Shown here: positions 1 to 6,099 of the stretch, piece by piece
Numbering within the stretch: position 1 is the stretch's first letter
Layout of the letters: every line of letters starts with the position of its first letter
Assembly (NCBI GenBank): GCA_903930745.1
Contig: CAIYZX010000204.1
Location: 1-11,598 of the forward strand
Length of the DNA stretch: 11,598 bases
DNA from: an uncultured Chloroflexota bacterium
GTDB lineage: Bacteria > Chloroflexota > Limnocylindria > Limnocylindrales > CSP1-4
Direction: 5' to 3'
Notes under the pieces: generated by a model
The model's input: the letters and a program-made list of their open reading frames with translations, nothing else
Database searches by the model: none
Told to the model about the DNA's origin: nothing
Position numbers and translations under genes: made by a program

Positions 1-2303
1 GGCGTCAGGTCGTGGGCCGCGTACAGGTCCGGCACGGACCCGGACTGGCCGAACGCGTCCACGCCGATGGGCACGCACGGAACCCCCAGCGCCGAGCCCA
101 GCCAGGCCATCGCGTGGGACGACGCGTCGTGGACCGTCACGATGGGGGCGTGCTCCCGGAATGCCCCGCGCAGGACGCCGGGCATCGCGGGGATGCCGTT
201 ATGGGCCAGCGCCCCGCGCACGGACGCGCGCCACGCGACGTAGAGCCGGTCCATGGACGTCACGTCCACCACGTGCGCACACACCTCCTCGTCCGCGAGC
301 ATGCGCGCGGCCTCCAGCACCTCCGGCATCACCGCACCGGACGCCGCGAGGTGGACCACCGGCGCCCCGGCGGGAGCGCCAGGCGATCCGTCCACCAGCC
401 GGTACGCGCCGCCCAGCACGCCCCGCCGCAGCACGGCGTCACCCAGGCGGGCGCGAGCAGCCTCGAAGGGTGCCTGGTCGATGGGCCGCGTGGTCAGGCG
501 GAAGTAGAAGGCACCGTCCGGGCGCCCGTGCCGGTCCGGCACGTCGGTGGCTATCCGCCCCAGCGCGTCGCACAGCAGCCAGTCCAGCGCCCCGGCGTAC
601 GCGGGCTCCATCAGCACCACGCCGGGCAGCTCAAGACCCACGGACGCCGTGATCGTGGACTGGTGCGCGCCACCCTCCGGTGCCAGCGTCACGCCGGACG
701 GCGTGCCCGCCACCACGAATCGCGCGCCCGAGTACGCGGCATAGATCAGCGCGTCCAGGCCGCGCAGCACGAACGGGTCGTACACCGTGCCCACGGGCAG
801 CAGCCCCTGCCCGGAGAGGTCCCAGGAGAGCCCCAGCTGCCCCAGCAGCAGGAACAGGTTCATCTCGCTGATGCCGAGCTCGATGTGCTGTCCGGACGGC
901 CCCTCCGCCCAGCGCAGGACACCGTCCTCCTGCCAGACCCGCCGCTCGGACGGCGAGAAGACGCCGGCCTTGTTGATGAACCCGGCGAGGTTCGTGGAGG
1001 TGGCCACGTCCGGTGCCGTGCTCACGAGATACGGCGCCACGTCGGGGTTCCGTGCCAGGTCCACCATCACCTGGCCGAAGGCCTCCTGCGTGGAGGCGGG
1101 CCGCGTTGGCCGGACGCCAACGGACTCGGGCACCGAGACGCCCAGGGCGCCGGCGGGCGCAGGCGCGGCGAGAACCGCACGCCGGCGCGCGGCGAGCCGT
1201 CCGGCGGCCGAGGCGGGGTCGAACGGGTCGAGCTCCGTGGCGGCGGTGAGCCCAACGCGCGCCCGCAGCTCGTCCACCTGTGCCGGCGTGAGCAGCGCGG
1301 AGTGGTTCCGCGGCCGCCCGGCGATGGGCAGCCCGTAGCCCTTGATCGTGTACGCGAACAGCACGGACGGCCGGTCCGTGACGGCATCGCACGCAGCCAG
1401 TGCGTCCAGCACGGCCCCGATGTCGTGCCCGCCGAGATCCGTGACCAGCGCCGCCACCTCGGCATCGGAGAGGCCGGCCGTCAACGCGACCACCGCATCC
1501 GGCGCCCCCTCGAGGAATCGCTCGCGCGCCGCCCCCGGCTCCAGCGAGAAGAGCGACTGGTACTGCTCGTTGGACATCTCGTCGATCCAGGAGCGCAGCG
1601 CCTCGCCGCCCGGCGCCGCGAACGCCGCCTGCAGCCGCCGCCCGTACTTGAGCTCCACCACGTGCCAGCCGGCCGCCTCGAACTGCGCGGCCCACTGCAG
1701 GATCCGCACGCCGGGGATCACCCGGTCCAGCGACTGGCGGTTGAAGTCCACGATCCAGGTGACGTTGCCCAGGCCGTCCGTTGACGGATCGGCCACCGCC
1801 TCCCAGATGTTCCCCTCGTCCAGCTCCGCATCGCCCATGATCGAGATGAAGCGCGAGGCCGGCCGTGCGCCGAAGTGCGCGTCCACGTACCGCCGGGTGG
1901 CGGCGGCGAAGAGGGGAGCGGCGGCACCCAGGCCCACGGAGCCCGTGGAGAAGTCCACGCGGTCCGGGTCCTTGGTGCGGCTGGGATACGACTGGAGCCC
2001 GCCCGCCTCGCGCAGCCGCGTGAGGTAGGAGGCGTCCAGCCCGCCCAGCAGGTAGTTGATGGCGTGGAGGACCGGCGAGGCGTGGGGCTTGACGCTGACC
2101 CGGTCCGCGCCGCGCAGGTGCGCGAACCAGAGCGCGGTCATCACGCCCACGAGGCTGGCGGACGAGGCCTGGTGGCCGCCCACCTTGACGCCATCCCCCG
2201 TCACGCGATCGTGGTTGGCCGCATCGACCATCCGCACGGCCAGCCACAGCACCCGCTGTGCGATCTCGTCCAGCAGCGCGAGATCCGCTGCCTCGTCCGT
2301 CAC
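1..2303 (-). CDS. aceE: AceE-type homodimeric 2-oxoacid (pyruvate) dehydrogenase E1 component, 3' end cut by window
   Basis: Thiamine-diphosphate enzyme that decarboxylates a 2-oxoacid, probably pyruvate, and passes the acyl group to the lipoyl arm of E2. The 767 visible residues run in transketolase/AceE order. An N-terminal GGHQASSAS stretch sits near 42-50 and HASP at 74-77. The diphosphate-binding motif GDAELDEG is at 157-164, with its partner Asn at 188. KGYG lies at 321-324 followed by His334, as in AceE. GISEMN at 477-482 supplies the expected catalytic Glu480, and PEGGAHQST follows at 542-550. The GTG start at 2303 has an AGGGGG ribosome site (2314-2319, minus) ten bases upstream, lying across the acdS stop. 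Only about 42 residues precede GGHQAS, against roughly 100 in E. coli AceE, so the N-terminal E2-binding extension is short or absent. The motif reads GDA rather than GDG. The C-terminus is missing, perhaps about 25 residues. Pyruvate specificity is inferred; a related transketolase-like enzyme is the alternative. Confidence 0.82.
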   Translation of the reverse strand, partial: MTDEAADLALLDEIAQRVLWLAVRMVDAANHDRVTGDGVKVGGHQASSASLVGVMTALWFAHLRGADRVSVKPHASPVLHAINYLLGGLDASYLTRLREAGGLQSYPSRTKDPDRVDFSTGSVGLGAAAPLFAAATRRYVDAHFGARPASRFISIMGDAELDEGNIWEAVADPSTDGLGNVTWIVDFNRQSLDRVIPGVRILQWAAQFEAAGWHVVELKYGRRLQAAFAAPGGEALRSWIDEMSNEQYQSLFSLEPGAARERFLEGAPDAVVALTAGLSDAEVAALVTDLGGHDIGAVLDALAACDAVTDRPSVLFAYTIKGYGLPIAGRPRNHSALLTPAQVDELRARVGLTAATELDPFDPASAAGRLAARRRAVLAAPAPAGALGVSVPESVGVRPTRPASTQEAFGQVMVDLARNPDVAPYLVSTAPDVATSTNLAGFINKAGVFSPSERRVWQEDGVLRWAEGPSGQHIELGISEMNLFLLLGQLGLSWDLSGQGLLPVGTVYDPFVLRGLDALIYAAYSGARFVVAGTPSGVTLAPEGGAHQSTITASVGLELPGVVLMEPAYAGALDWLLCDALGRIATDVPDRHGRPDGAFYFRLTTRPIDQAPFEAARARLGDAVLRRGVLGGAYRLVDGSPGAPAGAPVVHLAASGAVMPEVLEAARMLADEEVCAHVVDVTSMDRLYVAWRASVRGALAHNGIPAMPGVLRGAFREHAPIVTVHDASSHAMAWLGSALGVPCVPIGVDAFGQSGSVPDLYAAHDLT

Positions 2304-2313
2304 GCGAGCGTCG

Positions 2314-2319
2314 CCCCCT
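2314..2319 (-). promoter_or_regulatory. ribosome binding site of the E1 gene, overlapping the acdS stop
   Basis: AGGGGG on the minus strand, ten bases before the GTG at 2303, overlaps the TAG stop of acdS (2318-2320). This supports the GTG as start of the E1 gene. It also suggests that translation of the E1 gene is coupled to translation of acdS. Confidence 0.6.
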
Positions 2320-3346
2320 AGCCGTTGGTGAACAGCGACGCGTACCCGTTGATGGCGGGCTGCCCGCCCAGGTGCGCGTACAGGACGTTGGAGTCCGGGC
2401 CGATCTCGCCGCGGCGCACGAGGTCGATCAGCCCGGCCATGGACTTCCCCTCGTAGACCGGGTCCGTGATCATCCCCTCCAGGCGGGCCACGAGACGCAT
2501 CGCGTCCAGCGTGGCCTCGTCCGCCAGGCCGTAGACGCCGCCGTGGTAGCGGTCGTCCAGGATGATCTCGTCCTCGCGGAGCTCGCGGTCAAGACCGATC
2601 ATCCCGGCCGTCCGGTTCGCGATCCGCGTGATCTGCTCGCGTGTCTCCGGCACGGTGGCGGACGCGTCGATGCCGATGACCCTGCGCTTCCGGCCGCCTG
2701 CATCCTCGAGGACCGCGAAGCCCGCGATCATCCCGGCCTGCGTGGAGCCGGTGACGGAGCAGACGATGATCGTGTCGAAGAAGACGCCCAGCTCGCGCTC
2801 CTGCTCGGCCACCTCGAAGGCCCAGCCGGCGAAGCCGTGGCCGCCCAGCGGATGGTCGGACGCGCCGGCGGGGATGGGGTAGGGCTTGCCGCCCGAGGCC
2901 TCCACGTCGGCGAGGGCCTGCTTCCAGGAGTCGCGGATGCCGATGGAGAAGCCCGCCGGGTTGAGGCGCACGTCCGCGCCCATGAGACGGCTCATCAGGA
3001 TGTTGCCAACGCGGTCATAGGTGACGTCCGGCCACTCCACCCAGTGCTCCTGCACCAGGACGCACTTGAGGCCCGCGTGCGCCGCGGTGGCCGCCACCTG
3101 GCGGGTGTGGTTGCTCTGGACGCCGCCGATGGAGACGAGCGTGTCGCAGCCCTGTGCCAGCGCATCGGCCAGGAGGTACTCCAGCTTGCGGACCTTGTTG
3201 CCGCCGAAGGCGAGGCCGGAGTTCACGTCCTCGCGCTTGGCCCAGATCTGCGCACCGCCCAGGTGCTTCGTCAGGCGGTCAAGGCGCTGGATGGGCGAGG
3301 GGCCGAAGCGGAGGTTCTCGCGCGGGTAGTCGGCAAGGGTGGGCAT
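2318..3346 (-). CDS. acdS: 1-aminocyclopropane-1-carboxylate deaminase
   Basis: Pyridoxal-phosphate enzyme (tryptophan synthase beta fold) that opens ACC, the precursor of plant ethylene, to 2-oxobutyrate and ammonia in the cytoplasm. The 342-residue product matches the usual length of about 338. GGNK places the cofactor lysine at Lys51, and GGVQSN gives Ser78. VYG gives Tyr272, DPVYEGKSM gives Tyr298 and Glu299, and YAHLGG gives Leu326. These match Lys51, Ser78, Tyr268, Tyr294, Glu295 and Leu322 of the Pseudomonas enzyme with an offset of 0 to 4. The Glu/Leu pair is what separates ACC deaminase from D-cysteine desulfhydrase, so the call is specific. The phosphate-binding SVTGSTQAG loop is at 197-205. 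The ATG at 3346 gives the standard N-terminus; a weak GGAG lies 13 bases upstream. The open frame continues far upstream only because it runs antisense to the E2 gene. The E1 gene follows after 14 bases and is probably cotranscribed. Confidence 0.93.
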   Translation of the reverse strand: MPTLADYPRENLRFGPSPIQRLDRLTKHLGGAQIWAKREDVNSGLAFGGNKVRKLEYLLADALAQGCDTLVSIGGVQSNHTRQVAATAAHAGLKCVLVQEHWVEWPDVTYDRVGNILMSRLMGADVRLNPAGFSIGIRDSWKQALADVEASGGKPYPIPAGASDHPLGGHGFAGWAFEVAEQERELGVFFDTIIVCSVTGSTQAGMIAGFAVLEDAGGRKRRVIGIDASATVPETREQITRIANRTAGMIGLDRELREDEIILDDRYHGGVYGLADEATLDAMRLVARLEGMITDPVYEGKSMAGLIDLVRRGEIGPDSNVLYAHLGGQPAINGYASLFTNG

Positions 3347-3397
3347 GGGGGCTGCGGGGCTCCAGGCTGTGATGCGGGTGCGTGGGACGGTGGCGCG

Positions 3398-3403
3398 AGT
3401 GTA
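3398..3403 (-). promoter_or_regulatory. candidate -10 element for the acdS-E1 unit
   Basis: Reading on the minus strand, TACACT matches four of six positions of a TATAAT-type -10 box, about 52 bases before the acdS ATG. No convincing -35 box lies at 17 bases. It is the best candidate on this strand within the divergent region, but it rests on sequence likeness alone. Confidence 0.25.
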
Positions 3404-3419
3404 CGGCCTCCCAGGACCG

Positions 3420-3433
3420 GCGCCGCCCGGCGC
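3420..3433. repeat. 14-bp near-palindrome in the divergent acdS/E2 region
   Basis: GCGCCG and its exact reverse complement CGGCGC are separated by two bases. It lies between the candidate -10 elements of the two divergent units, where a shared operator would be placed. In DNA this GC-rich such a palindrome can arise by chance, so the regulatory reading is tentative. Confidence 0.3.
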
Positions 3434-3452
3434 ACGCTCCCGCGGGATGCGC

Positions 3453-3458
3453 GACAAT
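3453..3458 (+). promoter_or_regulatory. candidate -10 element for the E2-lipA unit
   Basis: GACAAT matches four of six positions of a -10 box and stands out as AT-containing sequence in a GC-rich stretch, about 60 bases before the E2 GTG. No -35 box is recognisable. A similar CACAAT lies upstream of the histidine kinase gene. Confidence 0.25.
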
Positions 3459-3502
3459 CGCCGTCGCAACCCAAGCGAGCGCCTGTCGTGGGGCGCCCAC
3501 CC

Positions 3503-3507
3503 GGAGG
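3503..3507 (+). promoter_or_regulatory. ribosome binding site of the E2 gene
   Basis: GGAGG, ten bases before the GTG at 3518, is the strongest Shine-Dalgarno match near any start in the window. It fixes the E2 start at this GTG, which also puts the lipoyl domain at the very N-terminus as expected. The open frame continuing upstream to 2258 is antisense to acdS and is not coding. Confidence 0.75.
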
Positions 3508-3517
3508 ATCTGACGCA

Positions 3518-4891
3518 GTGGCCAAGGTGACGATGCCCCAGCTCGGCGAGTCTGTCGCTGAAGGGACGATCGGACGCTGGCTGAAGCAGCCGGGCGACGC
3601 GGTCGCCCTGTACGAGCCGCTGCTGGAGGTCATCACGGACAAGGTGAACGCCGAGGTTCCCTCGCCGTTCGCCGGCACCCTGCGCGCCATCCTCGCCGCC
3701 GAGGGGGCCGTGGTCCCCAACGGCACGGAGATCGCGGACATCGACACCGGCGATGGCGTCCCGGCCGGGACCCCGGTCCCGGTTGCCGCCCCCGTCACTG
3801 CTGAGGATCCGGCCCCGGCTGCTGCGCCCGCTGTCGCCGCAGCGGCTCCCGCCCCTGCCACCCCCGCCCCTGCCGCGCCGGCCACACCCGCCGCGAGCGA
3901 GCCCGCGGACGCCCCCGCCATCCACGATCCCAACGCCCGGATGACCCCGGCCGTCCGCCGGCTCCTCCGCGAGCACGGCCTTGAAGCCGCCCAGGTCGCG
4001 GGCACCGGCGGTGGTGGCCGCATCACCCGCGATGACGTCCTCGCCGCCGTGGCGGCGGCCGAGAGCGGCGCCGCCGTCCCCGCAGCGGCCCCTGCCGCCT
4101 CCGTCCCCGTGGCGCCCGCCGCCCCGTCCCGGCCCGCCCCCGCGGTGGCCCCGGCGGGCGCCGGCATCGCCTTCCCGGCCGGCGCGGACGAGGTCCTCGT
4201 CCCCATGAGCAAGATGCGCCAGGGGATCGCGGCCCAGATGACCCGCGCCCTGGCGGCGCCGCACGCGTACATCCAGATGGAGATCGACGCCACGCGGCTC
4301 GTCGCCCTGCGCGAGCGCGCCAAGCGCGCCTACCAGGAGAAGGAGGGCATCTCGCTCTCCTTCGTCCCCTTCGTGGTCAAGGCGTCCACGGAGGCGCTCA
4401 AGCGCAACCCCACGTTCAACGCCCACTGGACCGAGCAGGGCCTCCTGGCCAAGCGCCACGTCAACATCGGCGTGGCGGTGGCGATGGGCGACGGCCTCAT
4501 CGTCCCGGTCATCCGTGACGCGGACGCGATGAGCATCCACGGCCTCAACCGGGCCATCGCGGACGTCGCGAACCGGGCTCGGGCGAACAGGCTCCGACTC
4601 GACGACTTCGGCGGCAGCACCTTCACCGTGGACAACACCGGGTATCTCGGGACCAACCTCGTGATGCCCATCCTGAACGTCCCGGAGGTGGGCATCGTGA
4701 CCATGGACGCGATCACCAAGCGCGCCGTCGTGGTCTCCACGCCGGACGGCGACGTGATCGCGATCCGCCCGGTGATGAACATGGTGCTGGGCATCGACCA
4801 TCGTGCCAACGACGGCGCCGCAGGCGCCGCGCTCCTGCGGGACATCAAGGCCTGGCTCGAGGGCGTTGGCCCCGAGACCTCCCTCTACTAG
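3518..4891 (+). CDS. dihydrolipoamide acyltransferase, E2 of a 2-oxoacid dehydrogenase complex
   Basis: Core subunit of a 2-oxoacid dehydrogenase complex. It takes the acyl group from E1 on a swinging lipoyl arm and transfers it to CoA. The 457 residues show one lipoyl domain (about 2-78) with the modified lysine in ITDKVNAEVPSP at Lys42. An Ala/Pro linker (about 82-135) follows, then a peripheral-subunit-binding domain (about 141-179). After a second Ala/Pro linker comes the catalytic domain (about 225-450). The active-site motif is DHRANDG with His428 and Asp432, a variant of the common DHRVVDG. The TDKV context of the lysine is more typical of branched-chain or 2-oxoglutarate E2 than of pyruvate E2, so substrate class cannot be read from this protein alone. 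The start is GTG, set by a strong GGAGG. lipA follows 31 bases downstream on the same strand, and the E1 gene lies divergently beyond acdS. E3 is not in the window. Confidence 0.93.
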   Translation: MAKVTMPQLGESVAEGTIGRWLKQPGDAVALYEPLLEVITDKVNAEVPSPFAGTLRAILAAEGAVVPNGTEIADIDTGDGVPAGTPVPVAAPVTAEDPAPAAAPAVAAAAPAPATPAPAAPATPAASEPADAPAIHDPNARMTPAVRRLLREHGLEAAQVAGTGGGGRITRDDVLAAVAAAESGAAVPAAAPAASVPVAPAAPSRPAPAVAPAGAGIAFPAGADEVLVPMSKMRQGIAAQMTRALAAPHAYIQMEIDATRLVALRERAKRAYQEKEGISLSFVPFVVKASTEALKRNPTFNAHWTEQGLLAKRHVNIGVAVAMGDGLIVPVIRDADAMSIHGLNRAIADVANRARANRLRLDDFGGSTFTVDNTGYLGTNLVMPILNVPEVGIVTMDAITKRAVVVSTPDGDVIAIRPVMNMVLGIDHRANDGAAGAALLRDIKAWLEGVGPETSLY

Positions 4892-4892
4892 G

Positions 4893-4908
4893 CGCGCAGG
4901 CGCGCAGG
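4893..4908 (+). repeat. short tandem repeat in the E2-lipA spacer
   Basis: CGCGCAGG occurs twice head to tail, followed by a further CAGG. It fills half of the 31-base gap before lipA and includes the weak AGG that may serve as its ribosome site. No function is evident. Confidence 0.4.
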
Positions 4909-4922
4909 CAGGCGACCCGATC

Positions 4923-5945
4923 ATGGCCAGGGAGCTACCCGTCCTCACGCCCAGCGGCACCCCGCACCCCGCTGACGGTGGCGGCGTGGGCGTTCCACCG
5001 CCCGCTCCCGGCCGCCGTCACCCGGACTGGATCCGCGCGCGGATGCCCAGCGGCGAGGTTTTCCAGGACCTCCGGCGGACGCTGTCGGGCCTGAACCTCA
5101 ACACCGTCTGCGCGGAGGCCATCTGCCCCAACCTTGGCGAGTGCTGGGACCAGCGCACCGCCACGGTGATGATCCTGGGCGACACCTGCACGCGCGCCTG
5201 CGGTTTCTGCAACATCAAGACCGGCCGCCCGTCCTGGTTTGACCCGGACGAGCCGCGCCGCGTTGCCGAGGCGGTGGCCTACATGAACCTGGACCACGTG
5301 GTGGTCACCTCCGTGGCCCGCGACGACCTCGCTGACGGTGGCGCATCGGTCTTCGCGGACACCATCCGCGAGATCCGCCGGCGCAGCCCCGGCATGGGCG
5401 TGGAGGTCCTGATCCCGGACTTCAACGGCGAGGAGGCCCCGCTGCGCGCCGTGATGGACGCCGGACCGGACATCCTCAACCACAACCTGGAGACCGTGAA
5501 GCGCCTCCAGGGCCCGGTGCGCAAGCGCGCGCGCTGGGACCGCACACTCGGCGTGCTGGAGCGCGCCAAGGTGTACGCGCGGGAGTACGGCCACGCCGTT
5601 CACACCAAGTCCAGCCTCATGGTGGGCCTCGGTGAGACGCGCGACGAGATGACCGAGTGCTTCGAGGCGCTGCGTGCCGTGGACTGCGACATTCTCACGA
5701 TCGGCCAGTACCTGCGTCCCTCCCAGGACCACCTCCCGGTGGAGCGCTACTGGCACCCGGACGAGTTCGCCGAGATGCGCGAGGCTGCGCTCGCCATGGG
5801 CTTCCGGCACGTGGAGTCCGCGCCGCTGGTGCGCTCCTCGTACCACGCTCGTGACCAGGTTCCCGGCGCTGCGGCCCGGGCCCGGGAGCGCGCGGCCCGT
5901 CGCGCAACCGTGGCCGCGGACGGCCGGGTCGTCCCCGGAGCCTGA
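4923..5945 (+). CDS. lipA: lipoyl synthase
   Basis: Radical-SAM enzyme that inserts two sulfur atoms into a protein-bound octanoyl group to make the lipoyl cofactor, here most obviously for Lys42 of the adjacent E2. The 340-residue product has both iron-sulfur sites. The auxiliary cluster motif CX4CX5C has Cys63, Cys68 and Cys74. The radical-SAM motif CX3CX2C is CTRACGFC with Cys89, Cys93 and Cys96. The C-terminal RSSY signature is at 304-307 and supplies the serine ligand of the auxiliary cluster. Length is normal for the family. The ATG at 4923 is preferred; an in-frame ATG at 4803 lies inside the E2 coding region and would add an unrelated tail. The ribosome site is weak (AGG, ten bases upstream). 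The gene sits 31 bases after E2 on the same strand and is probably cotranscribed. No lipB or lplA is present to supply the octanoyl substrate. Confidence 0.96.
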   Translation: MARELPVLTPSGTPHPADGGGVGVPPPAPGRRHPDWIRARMPSGEVFQDLRRTLSGLNLNTVCAEAICPNLGECWDQRTATVMILGDTCTRACGFCNIKTGRPSWFDPDEPRRVAEAVAYMNLDHVVVTSVARDDLADGGASVFADTIREIRRRSPGMGVEVLIPDFNGEEAPLRAVMDAGPDILNHNLETVKRLQGPVRKRARWDRTLGVLERAKVYAREYGHAVHTKSSLMVGLGETRDEMTECFEALRAVDCDILTIGQYLRPSQDHLPVERYWHPDEFAEMREAALAMGFRHVESAPLVRSSYHARDQVPGAAARARERAARRATVAADGRVVPGA

Positions 5946-5953
5946 GCCCGCGC

Positions 5954-5973
5954 CGCAGGGCGATCATCCTGCG
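5954..5973 (+). terminator. hairpin downstream of lipA
   Basis: CGCAGG and CCTGCG form a perfect 6-bp stem around an 8-base loop, eight bases after the lipA stop. No T-run follows. It may be the first of two stacked hairpins ending the E2-lipA transcript. Confidence 0.35.
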
Positions 5974-5983
5974 CCTGACGTAA

Positions 5984-6008
5984 GGGGCACCCCCCGCGGA
6001 CGTGCCCC
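5984..6008 (+). terminator. GC-rich hairpin between lipA and the histidine kinase gene
   Basis: GGGGCAC and GTGCCCC form a perfect 7-bp stem with an 11-base loop. It lies 39 bases after the lipA stop and before the likely promoter of the next gene, the right place for a terminator. It lacks a T-tract, so a Rho-dependent or purely hairpin-based stop would have to be assumed. Confidence 0.45.
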
Positions 6009-6043
6009 CGGGAATGGGTCTCGCCGACGCGTGTGAACGAGGC

Positions 6044-6049
6044 ACAATG
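6044..6049 (+). promoter_or_regulatory. candidate -10 element for the hybrid histidine kinase gene
   Basis: CACAAT matches four of six positions of a -10 box, 50 bases before the GTG at 6100. It resembles the GACAAT upstream of the E2 gene. No clear -35 box is visible. Confidence 0.22.
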
Positions 6050-6099
6050 GCGACGACCGGGGCCCGCAGCGGCGCCGTGCCCGGCGCCTATGGAGACCC

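Noticed and set aside
12..1784. 590-codon open frame on the plus strand
   Set aside because: It lies antisense to the E1 gene, is rich in Arg, His, Gly and Pro with no domain, and is explained by the lack of stop codons in GC-rich DNA.
631..2247. 538-codon open frame on the minus strand in another frame
   Set aside because: It overlaps the E1 gene on the same strand, has the Arg/Gly/Ala composition of an out-of-frame shadow, and the true frame carries every E1 motif.
2258..3517. Upstream in-frame extension of the E2 gene
   Set aside because: It is antisense to acdS, and the lipoyl domain begins exactly at the GTG at 3518 behind a good ribosome site.
3347..4960. Upstream in-frame extension of acdS
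   Set aside because: It is antisense to the E2 gene, and AcdS-like sequence begins only at the ATG at 3346.
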